From the NCBI GenBank assembly GCA_028023455.1, contig JAQFVV010012506.1, forward strand, positions 3,964,714 to 4,028,713: 64,000 nt of DNA, written 5' to 3'. Shown here in pieces: positions 37,788 to 48,838 of the stretch (position 1 is the first letter of the stretch; every line of letters starts with the position of its first letter). The translations under genes were made by a program, and so were the position numbers. This DNA comes from Epiperipatus broadwayi. Lineage: Eukaryota > Onychophora > Udeonychophora > Euonychophora > Peripatidae. Under the pieces are notes generated by a model. That model searched no databases and was not told the DNA's origin. It saw only the letters and a list, made by a program, of their open reading frames with translations.

Positions 37788-39904
37788 ATTATAAATAAAA
37801 AGTGGTAGATCGTATGCACCGCACCGCACTACCAACCACTAGGCATTTGAGCCTAGAAAAATTTATAAAGTAGCAGATACAGTGTTAAGATTCCACTTTA
37901 TTTACATATTTAGATCGTTAGCCCATTGTCACTAGCTCAGTGGAATAGCGAGATTTAATAATATCATTTACTAGTATATAAAAGAATAAAGTAAGCCACT
38001 GCCAGTAATTATCATACAAAAGATTTATTTATGCACATATATCTAAGGTTTAAAATTATTTTAGTGATTTACATTTAAACATTTAAATTATTTTTAACTT
38101 TGATTTTACTTTAATTTACATTGAGTTACTATTATATTATAAATTTACATTTTTAATCAAGTTCACAGATGGGATTATATTAACCTGTTTAATATTTGCT
38201 ATAGATCGGTTACATAGATTTCAACTCAAAACATTTAAAGTAAAATAAACGTCAAAATATAAAGTTATTGATTACTGACAATGCAGAGGGAATATAAGAA
38301 ACCCTCTAGTATTCATCGAAGATACCTCATCGTCAAATAACTAAAAGACATCGAATAAATACCTTTTAAATATAGTAAGGTATCAGTATTTGTCGAATGT
38401 CTATATATTTTGATCAAATATAAAAAAACATATTTAACGATACAATCTAAAGCGTCTATAAACAACTAAATTTAATAGTTTTATAGGATCGAGCCTGAAT
38501 ATACTATATAGATTTGCATTAAAAAAATATTCTATCCCTATTTAACCCTAGGCAACACATCTCAATCAACGCCAATCCATCTGATACATTCATGTATTCA
38601 ATGTAGCATGATACGACAACACAATTATATTGTCAGGAATGTACATCTGAACAATATGAAGAAGAAAAACATTGATCTCCACCCACAGATTGACATCTGT
38701 GGCAAGTAGATCAATAAACTAAAAAATAGGAATGGCTCGGTCTTCTGAACAAACCCATCATAGGCAAAAGAGGTGTGTGGCGTATTTTATAATCCTGCGT
38801 AGCGGATCTCATGCTTACACCTACTAATTACATAAATATATCAATCCATTGAACCAATTCAACCACAAATGAACAACCCAAGATTACCCTCCCTTAATTA
38901 TCTTTACAAATGATACAGCCATTCACGATAAGTTTAACATTTTTTTTATAATTTATTTAAGGAAAAAGAAATCATAAAACTTAAAGAAAAAATTAAATAA
39001 ATAAATAAATAAATGGAATATTTTAAAATTAAATACATTAAATAAAATTATAACCAATTAATAAATATTGTTGGTCAGATAGAATAATATTAAAATCATT
39101 TTAAATATGAAAAGTTTTTAATTTACTGTTCATAAATTTTAAAGTTCTTAGGTTATTGAAATAGTTATCCTATTATATTCTGTTTAACGTGAATCCAGTG
39201 TCAAGATTATTATCGTTGATTTATTTATTTATCTTTGGAGATTTTGTTTTTCGTAGTTGGTCCTCATTGTATAAACGATCCATTTTTTTCTTTCTTAGCA
39301 GAACTGAAGGGATTGAAGCTGTGCGCCTTTTTCAATCCCCAGGCTAACACCTAGCTGTTACATCGTCAATAATCAATCAATTTCAGTCACTAGTCACTGA
39401 TTAATAATTTCCAAAATTTTCCTTTTATATTAATGTGAAGGATTGAATTTACATTACGTCATCGATGAGATGATCCTTTTCGTTGAGGTCCGATTCCATA
39501 GGGATTTCTTCTTATTTGCTAACAGTTTTTATTGTTTTCTTATCTGACAGGTGTTTTTACATTTAAATGCAAGGCTGGTTTACATTTAACTAATTAACAA
39601 TCATTTCCATTTCTAATTAATTACCCTGTTTTCCAAATCAAAATATATTTAAAGACAGATTTAGAGATATAATTTTATCTCCAAATCTTTTAAAATTTAG
39701 TTTTAAAAATACCTTTTTCTTTAATAAAAATTTTATTTTAATAATTTTTATTATCTGTGCGACTTAATATATAAGAGTTTAAGACGATATTTTAATTTCA
39801 ATTTTTAATTTTTAAAGAAAGTTTTTAAATGCGAACTTTTTATTTTAACTTGTTTAATAATTATATATAAAAAAACAATGTAACGAACGTCTGTGCTCGT
39901 TACA
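37788..39904 (-). repeat. LTR-B copy 3, inverted
   Basis: Reverse complement of copy 1 over its length, including the GGTGC-type repeat (seen as GCACCGCACCGCACTACC at 37816) and the head hairpin at 39879-39904. Its inner end lacks the primer binding site. It carries small deletions relative to copy 1, for example around 38330-38360. Confidence 0.86.
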
Positions 39905-40664
39905 ATAGTTATCTACTACTGAATTCATGAAACTTACCGGTAAGAATAATTATCCTGATTGTGACAAAGTTAACTATTTAAAACTACTCGTAAAAATATA
40001 CGTATAAAAGAATCCCGATAGTGACTTTAATTTTTCTATATGAGAGACTCTTATTTAACCAAGAACTTTTTGTTTATTTTAACTGATATTTATATTTTCT
40101 GGATATTTCCCACCTGAATTAAATGTGTTCTCTCCAAGGTATTAATTAGCTACTTAACATGAAGTATTTTAGTTTGTCAAAATTAAAAATATTTCTAATA
40201 TCAATTCCCATTTGTGCGTTATTAATAATAGTTATTATTTTTTATTATTAAATTTATTTTTAGTGTAATAAGATTTAAACGTAAGTTACCTTTGCCAATA
40301 TGTTTCAATACGCCCAGGACTAATAATCGTAAAAATCATTAATTCTCATTACGGTAGAATTACCGCCCCTTAAAAAAAAATATAATAAAAACCTTTTTAT
40401 TTTTTTTTGTTTTACAACTTGCGAGAGGTGCTGGCGACATATTTCAGCGGATTCTTAGGAATTCTGGCGCCCATATCAAATAAAATTAAAAGTTGATTTT
40501 GTCAATAGCACAATTCGTAACAATTAATAGGCTGAAGTTGATCAGGAAAAATAGCTGTGTTTTTAGAATAGAAATACAACTTTCTTCTTTTTTGACATAG
40601 CTTGATCAACTCACGTGCAGTTTATATTAGCGTGTAAAGGCCAAGTAATACGAAAAACGTTACA
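39905..40664 (+). repeat. LTR-A, 3' copy, right part
   Basis: Resumes with ATAGTTATCTACTACTGAAT, exactly where the first copy continues after ATGC at 29512, and ends CGTTACA. Differences from the first copy are few (for example ATTCTCAT against ATTCCCAT). Confidence 0.92.
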
Positions 40665-40689
40665 ATATATATAAAAGGTTAAACAAAAT

Positions 40690-40995
40690 TTAAATAGTCC
40701 ATTGCTGGACAAAGACTTCTCCAAACAGTAAAATATAGAGCATTATTCATCAGATTTTGCTAATTAACAAGTGCTAAAGATTTAAGTAATTTTCTGTCTT
40801 TATTTTATCCCTTAGTCAAAAACAGCTAAATTATTTATTGACTATTACTCGCTATTTGAAAAAAAAAAATCCCAGTGGGATTATTTACAATATTTTCAAG
40901 CTTCACACAGCTCAGAGTCAAATCCAGGTTATAGACATGGCAATAGAGATATTACGACTACATCAGTAGGCTTGCAAATGTATATATATATACCA
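40690..40995 (-). mobile_element. tRNA-derived SINE, minus orientation, copy 1
   Basis: Minus-strand reading shows a B-box-like CCTGGATTTGACTCTGAG near 40915-40932, then a body ending with GAAGTCTTTGTCCAGCAATG near 40698-40717. The same body recurs at 41130-41340. A box is degraded. It directly follows the LTR-A element. Confidence 0.6.
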
Positions 40996-41129
40996 ATGAA
41001 AATTTGACTGGTTGTATGTTTACATATATAAAAATAAATCAAAATGTTGTATTCTTAACAAAAATACAAATTAAACTTGAAATAGATTTCAAACATTAAG
41101 TTATATGTATATATGTGTGTATATATATG

Positions 41130-41340
41130 TGTGTGTGTGTGTAATAAAATGAACGATTAATTATTACATGTGAAAGGTGAAACAATCTTTTTAATAAATA
41201 GCTCACAACAGGGCAAAAGCCTCTCTAACAATTCCTCATAGAGAAGCAATGAATACAGTATTCAGCAGGATTTTCAATTGCCAGATTGTGAAAGTTTGAG
41301 TGATTTTCCATCCTCGTTTTACATTCAATGTTCACAGTAT
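41130..41340 (-). mobile_element. SINE remnant, copy 2 of the same body
   Basis: GGGCAAAAGCCTCTC...TTGCCAGATTGTGAAAG...GAGTGATTTTCCATCCTCG matches the body at 40690-40810 in order and orientation, with heavy divergence. The tRNA head is missing. A TG microsatellite precedes it at 41111-41142. Confidence 0.55.
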
Positions 41341-41441
41341 AAAATGAATCCAATTTATGTCACAAAAAATCATTAAGCAATCAAAAAAGTTTGCAGTCAA
41401 GTCTTGGTACAATATATATTCCTCTGTAATTAGACTCCTTA

Positions 41442-41790
41442 GAAACTTTGAATATTATCATCAGAAACCTAACACATTATATAAAGATGATTTTAGTTTT
41501 CAAAAAACACCATAAAACATGCTATACAATATAAATTTAAAATATATTGTAAGATTTTTTGATATATAAGTTTTAGATTTTTCCTGCCTTGTTATTTAAT
41601 TTATATACAGAATTTCAAAATATGTAGAAACTTTGAATATTATCATCAGAAACTTAACATATTATATAAAGATGATTATAGTTTTCAAAAAATACCAAAT
41701 TTAAAATATAATGTAAGATTTTTTGCTACATAACTTTTAGATTTCTCCGCCTTGTTATTTAATTTATATATTGAATTTCAAAATATGTAT
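41442..41790. repeat. Tandem duplication, 185-bp unit
   Basis: GAAACTTTGAATATTATCAT begins at 41442 and again at 41627. The copies stay alignable to AATTTCAAAATATGTA. The second is shorter by a small internal deletion. Confidence 0.85.
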
Positions 41791-42793
41791 GTTTAAAAAT
41801 GTATATATATATACCTGTTTAAGGAGGTTTATTTAAATTTCTTTGTATCAATAATTTCAGTCTCTGTGATCAAGTTACAATCTTTAGTGTCTATATAAAT
41901 ATATTGGACCATAAATAAAGGTGGGATTCCACCTTTATTGTTAAAAGAAGGTTGCCTTGACAACAGATTGAGATTGTTATTGATATTAAAGTCGTCTAAG
42001 TGTTGATGGTTTTTAATGATTATATACATATATTCACAATCTTGCTTCAAAAGTTAATTTAAATGTCTATTGACACTAATTTTATATACTGGTTGAGTTC
42101 TAGAGTAGGCTCTAAGTTATTTGAAGAGTCTCTAATTAGAAAGTAAATTACATTTAATGTGATTTATGTGAAGTAAATAATATGTTTAATTTATTCAATA
42201 CAATTTAAATAAGTACTTAATCATTTCTTTATTATATATTTATAACTATAAAAATTATTAAACATATGTAGACACCCAAATATATATATAGTGGCAAATA
42301 AAAAGTTTCATCAGTAATAAAATTGAATTTTACGAAAATAGAAATAAAAAATTATTAACAAATATGTAATGAGGTCTCAATAAACTTGGCTCCGAGTTTA
42401 AAGTTATTTCAAAAAGACTTTTCTAAATAATTATCAATAATTGAGTTACAAAGACAGGATAATTTCACTAATTATCTATTCTTAACAAAATGAAGTCCAA
42501 TATAATATATATTTAAATACATATTCTGAAATTAAAAATATGAAAAATAGCACATCTAAATTTGTATAATAAAAATGCTTTTAACTTTTTTTAAAAAAAA
42601 AAAATTTTAAACATTCTGTAAAGTTAATCAGCTTCTGAAAATTTTCCACTAGTTTGTATGTTTCCATACAATTTTATTGTGTGGCAAAAAGATAATACAT
42701 ATACTTTTTCTGATTTGACATTATAACAATAAAAAATTAAATTTATAAAAAGATTATATATTTGAATCAAAGATATTAATAATCAATTACTTA
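41791..42793. other. AT-rich stretch with one perfect hairpin
   Basis: AATAAAGGTGG (41914) and CCACCTTTATT (41929) form a near-perfect hairpin with a 4-base loop. The remainder is AT-rich without frames of interest. Confidence 0.5.
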
Positions 42794-42797
42794 ATAT

Positions 42798-42883
42798 TGA
42801 AGCAATGGATCCGGAATTCTGATCCATGCTTCACAGCCTCCTATAAACTTAATTATTATTGTAGGCCTGAATTAAGTTTATAG
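42798..42883 (+). repeat. Double hairpin at the LTR head
   Basis: Hairpin 1 (42798-42833): TGAAGCA pairs with TGCTTCA, and TGGATC with GATCCA, with one bulged A and a 9-base loop. Hairpin 2: CTATAAACTTAATT (42841-42854) pairs perfectly with AATTAAGTTTATAG (42870-42883). Both are kept in the 3' LTR at 48839-48874 and 48882-48924, where the one arm-adjacent change falls in the loop. Confidence 0.9.
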
Positions 42884-43415
42884 CCCAATATCAGCAGGGC
42901 TTTGCATTACAGCTAAAATTAATTACGTTTATTAAATTTGTATTTGCATTTAAATATTTCGTGTTAAATAAATTCCTTTCCAAGATTAAATTTCTGTTAA
43001 TAAAAATAACTTATAAAACCTATTAGTCAAACATATATATACGTCAAATGTATATATATGAGTTAATGCAAAATTCTGCTGAAATAAAATGCTTATTTTA
43101 TTAAAAGAAATAAGAATATATTTTTCTTTTTAAAATCTTGTTAAAATATGGCGTACGATTTGATTTTGAGATAAGCTCACCAACATTTTCTAAAGGAATG
43201 TATGTTTTTAATTAATTAGCCCATTCAAGGCAAATTAAAGATGGCTTTCTCTTTCTTTTTTAATTAATAAAATTCAGTTTAAAGAAAGAAATTTAGAATA
43301 AAAAAGTAAAAGTTATTTTTAGAAAATGTTACCTTGAAACAAAGGAGCATGGGGGGGGGGCTTATCAAGATCTAAGATCATAGGTAAAACAATAGAAGGT
43401 AGCTTACACAAAAGG

Positions 43416-43423
43416 TATAAATA
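43416..43423 (+). promoter_or_regulatory. TATA box of the gag-only element, 5' LTR
   Basis: TATAAATA in AAAGGTATAAATAAG, 618 bp into the LTR. The same box is at 49458-49465 in the 3' LTR. RNA would start about 30 bp downstream, just before the TTCAGATTT repeats. Confidence 0.75.
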
Positions 43424-44994
43424 AGCGAGAGAACAAAAGACTTGGCATTCAGATTTCCCTTTTGAGATGTCATTCAGATTTCTCTTGAGGCTATTCAGAG
43501 TTTGCTTTTCCTATTCAGATTTTTCTTGTGCTTGCTTTTCAGTCAGATTTCTCTTTGGAGAATTCATTGAGATTTCTCTTGCTGCTTTTTCAGATTACTC
43601 TTTGGGAGAATTCATTCAGTTTTCTCAGATTTTGCTTCTCGTTGAGATTTTGTTCCAAAAAGTTATTTAACTGTCGTCCTCGAAATCACGGAGAAGTTTT
43701 TAACATGCAACGAGTTAAAAGTCATAGTATTTTGATGGAAACGAATATGATCGGCAGTTAGGCAAAAAGGCTTTGCCTGCTGCCGAGGTTCCTAAAAACC
43801 ATCAAGATGCCTTAGTATCCAACCAATATTAATCTGAACCCTGTGCCGTGTCTGTGGGACTTTTCGTGAAAGAATGCTACGTATTGCCATTTTTCCTTAT
43901 CCGGACAAATACCTATCGACGGATGTATCAAGCTACAAACGTCGCGGGAACAAGACTAAGGAACCATGACGGTAATTGTATCTCTCCTCATGAACTATTT
44001 ATTATTCTATCCTTTTTGTTCGTACCTTTCTTAATTGCTTAATTGTAGTATATTTTTGAAATGTTTTGTTTAATTATACTTGTAATGTTACCATTTTTAT
44101 TAGACTAGTCTTAGAGATATATATATATATTTTGTGTGATCATCTATCTATATATATATTTAACCCTTTTTCCTTCACTATTCTTCATTACTAACATGTT
44201 ATCAATATTTTGTATTCCATTGCGGTTAAGTTTAAAAGTTAATTTTTCATTTAAAATATCTTTCCAATTCAATTGTGTTGTAAATTAAATACGAGTAAGT
44301 TTCCTTTGTTTGCCCACTTGATCCCAATAAGGCCTCTTTTGTCCGCCATTAGCTCATTATGTATATATTATTTAGCTATATACGTCTTAAATAATTTTAA
44401 ACTGTTTTTAGCGCAAAGCAATTAGAAATGCTTTGCGAAAGATTTTTTTATTGTGCTTTATCGAGGAGATTCGAGTTGACAATTTTATTAAAATTGGGAA
44501 GAAAAGACTTAGACTGCAAAAATATTATATTGTTACTATCCGTTTTTATTGTCAAATTTGTTTTTCATTAATTCAGGGGAATAGCGGAGGCCAATTAAAA
44601 CATTACTAACATTTTAAAAATCGGTAATTAAATATATTATTTAAACTAAAAAGCTTGAGTTTTCCAATTTTATTTTAAATGCTTTATTTTACTTTTCCAA
44701 TGATCCAGGCATGCAAAACACATATTTCATAGTACTTTTACACTCATTTAACTATTTAGCTCCGTAGGTGTTCCCGTCCATGTCTCTCCCCTGATGCTAA
44801 GTTTGGGCCGGATGAGAAAATAATTTATGCGTGTCTCAGATAATGTTGTTGGTTCGTAGTTAGCCTCGAGAATAGGCGAATAGGGCAGAGGTCATAGTAT
44901 TCTTGATTTAATATCTCGCATATGGGTGGCCTCGAGGTACTTTCGCCTAGTATTCAAACTGGGTTAAACCTATATACATCATCTGACTGTCACA

Positions 44995-47584
44995 GTAAAT
45001 TTTTTTTCCCCCGCATTTTGTCGACCAACGGGACCAAATTTCATTTTTTTTGGAAAAATAGGAATAGGGGATTTGAAATAATAGATAATAGGCAAAATTT
45101 TTCTCCGAGTTTGTCACCGTGGGACAAATGTCAAATTAGTACCCTGAGAAGTTTGTTTTACTTTAATATATTTATATAAAAATATATGTATAATTTTTCC
45201 GAGTTTTGTTTCCTAATGTGAGCAAATATCATTTTTGTTGAATTAATTAACAAGTTAAATGTGTCATAAGGTAAAATTTTTTTTGTCCGAGTTTAGTATA
45301 TATGAAATGAATGTTTTACATTTAAAAAAGTTAACACTCCGTTAATTTGTTTTTTTTTTTTTGTGAATATATAATGAGAATAAAATTTCAGTTATAACAA
45401 AAATTTTTTTCCTAATTAGTAGCTTTGTTATGGCCAGTCGTCATATTGTTTTTTGTCGTATAAAGTATATAGCGTCAATGAGGCGGAAGTGTCAAATAAA
45501 TACCCACCCGCCCACCCTTAAAATAGCTTTCGTACTGTATGTATTTAGTATTGCTTAAATATGAGAAGTTTTGAAATAATAATGTTTTTTCGAAATATAG
45601 TGTATATTCGGTATGTTAGTATTTTAGTAAAAAGTACAAATAGATAATAGAATATTTTTTCCGTTTGTATAAATTTTTGTAAAGATCTAATAGATAACAT
45701 TTTTTTTTTCCATTAATAGAAATTTTTTCGTAGTTCTAACCTTTGATAACTTCAAATTAACACGTGTCAACGTACGGTGTCAGCAAATATTTTTCACTTT
45801 CTCTGCGTTTCGTTTCTTTAATACAAGGAATTATAATCATGCAATTTTTTTTTCACTTTTAAATATTTTGCAGTTACGTTTCCTCGCAAACATATATAAA
45901 TATAAGTTTTGTTTTAATAATATCAAATTTAATTTTCAACTTGTGAAACAGTAAATGCGTATGTTCGTTTTAATAAAGATATATATATAAGATATATTTT
46001 TGTATAACATATATGTCAGCCATCTTTAGTTAAGATTTTTTTTTCTCAATTCGGATTATGCTATTGAATCATTTATTGAGTAACCGTTAGGTGAAGCCCT
46101 TGTTTTTTAATAACCGTTTTTGGTGAAGACCCCCTTAGTAACCGTTAGGTGAAGACCCCTTAAACTTTAGAGTTTAAAATTGCTGAGCAACCTGAAAGAA
46201 TAAATCTATGTCTGCAATATGACAAATCTTTCTAATAAAATCATGTACATGATAAGAAAAAAATATTTGTATAGGTATATCTGTCTGTATATTTATATGT
46301 AGTCATATATATGCTTATTTAGTGAAGTATATATTCATATATATGGGTGTATATGGTATACATTTCGTTATAGTTCGGTAAAAACCGTTTTTATATAAAT
46401 GTTTTTTAAACAGTTTTTGATCTCAATGCGTGATTCTGTAAAATTGCTTGATAATTGTTAATCTATTTCGGGTTGTGACCAAAATGGTAGTTGGTTTCGA
46501 TCCCCGGTTCATAATGCGGAATGGCGGTTACCATGGGATTTTATTTTTATTTTTAATTTTTTTTGTGTGTATTATTTTTGTTTTGTTAATCGTACTTTAG
46601 GCTGTTTAAATTGATTTTTTTTGTGTGTCGTGACCAAAACGGTAGCGTGGTTTCGAACCGAGGTCAGACGTTACCTTACTGAGTTGTTATACGTCTTAGA
46701 CTTAATTAATATTGTCATTTAAAATACCATTTACTTATTCATGTAGAGATTTTTTTTAGCAGAATCATATTAAATTTTTTTTTTTGAAAGTGAAGTGAAA
46801 CTCAAAATAAATTTTAATCGCATTTAAACTTTATAATCCTTATCAATGTGTGCTTGGATCATTGTCCATTAATATGTATATTTGATATGGCCATCACCTT
46901 GTCGTCTGGCGCCCTCATCAAATAAATTTGTCGGCAAGTGCAATCTCTCATATAAGGATTACATAAACAAACGATAGGAGGTAGATGATCAAAATAAAAA
47001 TGTATGCGTAGTGAGCCAAAATAATTTTTAAACATGACTTATGTATATTTTGCTCACATATTCCTTTTGATATATATATATATATATACTTGTATATTAA
47101 TGTAAATGCATTTTTTAGTTGTTTCAGGTGTCAGAGAAAGCCAGGTCTACCTGTAAGTGTATTATTTTAATGATATTGTGACAAAATAGCAGTGACATTT
47201 AAATGAAATATAAAACTAAATAAAGTAAAGTGAGGAGAATCATATATGTAGTATAAATATTAAAAAGAGACACGGCAGGATTTTATATATTTTTTTCATA
47301 TACAAACAGATACATATAGGTATAGGTTTAAGATAGGACCTCGTGAGGTAGGCAAAGTTGATTTTTAAAAACATACAATTAAAGCAGATAGTTATATAAA
47401 ATAAAAAACTTAGAATACTGATTTATTTTAGAAAGAACTAAAAATTTTTTTTTTATACAGAGAATATAGCTCTTAGACACGTGTGATAAAATACACTTAT
47501 CTAGATTGTTTAGAAAAGACTAAAATACGTTTTAGAAATAATATGTGATTGTTGTATAGCAAAATAGCCAATAATTAGGCAAAA
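44995..47584 (+). other. 2.6-kb non-coding leader of the gag-only element
   Basis: No frame longer than 85 codons. It contains imperfect repeats: TCCGAGTTT (three times, 45100-45300), TAACCGTTAGGTGAAG-type units (three times, 46080-46165), and GTGACCAAAA-GGTAG--GGTTTCGA (46476 and 46628). No recognisable primer binding site follows the 5' LTR; GTAAATTTTTTTTCCC does not start with TGG. CTGGCGCCCTCATCAAATAA at 46909 resembles LTR-A sequence near 30074. Confidence 0.7.
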
Positions 47585-48633
47585 ATGGAACAACAGAAGA
47601 AAGACGAAGATTATGACAGCGATGAGGAGGTAGTGCTCAACCTTCCAAATATGGTAACATGTACTCATAGTGACCAAAAATACAATTTGGAAGATCTCAT
47701 CAAAGAAATGAGACAAGAAAGAAAAATGATGATGACCATGTTCCAAGAATTCATGGGAATGACATCACAAAGATTGAACCGTTTGGAGGAAAACATGGGT
47801 CTCTATCAACAACATACTAGTACAACAAAAGTATTGCCAGATGATGACACTCGGCTTAAATCATTGACGGATAATGAATTAGGAAAGGATATGCATACCT
47901 TGGATATGTCAGTCAAGCACCAAATACAGGATGGAGAAGAAAATGGACAGATGAATGAGGATAGAAAGGAAATGAACAATCGTCAATCACTGAACCTAAT
48001 CCAGGCGCAACAAGGCAACCAAATCCTTACGCCAATAATAATTAATCCGGTAACATCTCCTGTGGCAAAGTTTGTCCAGATACAATGTTTTAGAGGGGAA
48101 CCGGGTGGAAACCCCAGACACCACCTAGACAGTCTCAAAATGTTTTTTTAATTCCAGAATATGACGGAACAAGAAAAAGTGGCGATCTCCAGTTATCATT
48201 TAAAAGAATCTGCCAGAGACTGGTGGAACACTCTATCTATACAACCATTAACATTTATGGAATATGAGATGCAGTGATGTTGATGTATTGGAGTGCAGAG
48301 AGGCAGGAAGGTCTGATGTATTCCATAATGCATGACAGATACCCAGCTAACCATCAAGAGACTTATACTCAGTTTTTTGTTAGGCAGGTAAATCGTATAA
48401 AAGGGCTAAGTGCATTCAGTTATCCAGAAATGCAGATAGTAAGGATGATTAGGCACAACATGCCACCCTGGATAAGGAAAATATTAATAAGCACTCAAAT
48501 GCAAGATATTCAAGGCATGATTCGGATACTAACAGACATTTACTACGGAAACTTAGAAGAAAACCAAAATGATGGGGTCATGAACCAGTCCAAAAGTACA
48601 AGGCAGTACATACCACCGGACCCCGGAAAATAG
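47585..48633 (+). pseudogene. gag: gag (capsid-like), damaged
   Basis: The ATG at 47585 opens a 188-codon frame. Its N-terminal part is acidic (EQQKKDEDYDSDEE) with a probable coiled-coil stretch (EDLIKEMRQERKMMMTMFQE). It then reads FRGEPGGNPRHHLDSLKMFF. After one in-frame TAA at 48149 it continues MTEQEKVAISSYHLKESARD and then WWNTL, the retrotransposon Gag capsid pattern ending in Ala-Arg-Asp-Trp-Trp. A stop and a frame change near 48270-48290 follow. The last part (48274-48633) reads MPPWIRKILISTQMQDIQGM. About 350 residues in all. No CCHC zinc knuckle and no protease follow. Two disabling changes mean this copy makes no full Gag. Confidence 0.85.
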
Positions 48634-48838
48634 AGATTAAAATAGATACATACCTTGTTAGACTAGAACCAACACTGACCCGACCCTAGTTATATATATT
48701 AAAAAAAGAAAACACCGTAGTTAGTAACAAATTAAGTATTACAGCAAATAAAGAGTAGGCTTGAACTCACCTGGCACAAAATTTTTACCTCTGACCTAAA
48801 GCAACAGCATTTTTTTTTTCTCACTAACTATTGGGAAA
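48634..48838 (+). other. Interior end before the 3' LTR
   Basis: 205 bp without a frame. It ends TTGGGAAA directly before the LTR, a very short purine run that could be the remnant of a polypurine tract. Here pol would begin in an autonomous element; it is absent. Confidence 0.55.

Larger units (their letters stand above)
31633..39904. mobile_element. Nested LTR-B composite with LTRs in both orientations
   Basis: The insertion splits the 3' LTR-A. It contains LTR-B copy 1 (plus, 31633-33884), an interior with a primer binding site, LTR-B copy 2 (plus, 34610-36803), a second interior, fragments in both orientations at about 37555-37787, and LTR-B copy 3 (minus, 37788-39904). Both outer ends are therefore the same LTR start, TGTAACGAGCAC, pointing outward, with about 2.1 kb of terminal inversion. 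Flanks ATTG (31629-31632) and ATAG (39905-39908) fit a 4-bp duplication with one change; the intact LTR-A copy has ATAG here. No coding sequence. An assembly artefact is possible. Confidence 0.85.
28899..40664 (+). mobile_element. LTR-A retrotransposon, non-autonomous, interrupted by a nested element
   Basis: Two near-identical LTRs of about 1.37 kb (28899-30271; 31020-31632 plus 39905-40664) enclose a 748-bp interior without ORFs. The outside flanks are ATATATAT on both sides, so the target duplication is ATAT. A primer-binding-site-like sequence follows the first LTR. The second LTR is broken by an 8.27-kb insertion at 31633-39904. The layout is that of a short-interior, non-coding LTR element (TRIM-like) but with unusually long LTRs. 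Near identity of the LTRs implies recent insertion, and the nested element is younger still. Confidence 0.9.
42798..44994 (+). repeat. 5' LTR of the gag-only element
   Basis: 2197 bp. The head holds two successive hairpins (42798-42833 and 42841-42883). TATA box at 43416. Downstream of it, 43450-43640 is rich in repeated TTCAGATTT/TTCTCTTG units; the 64- to 77-codon frames there come from this repeat. A G10 run is at 43351. Compared with the 3' LTR it has scattered, mostly transition differences. Confidence 0.92.

Noticed and set aside
47585-48151. The 188-codon frame as a possible host gene
   Set aside because: It sits inside a complete LTR pair, reads into a Gag capsid motif after one stop, and has no introns.
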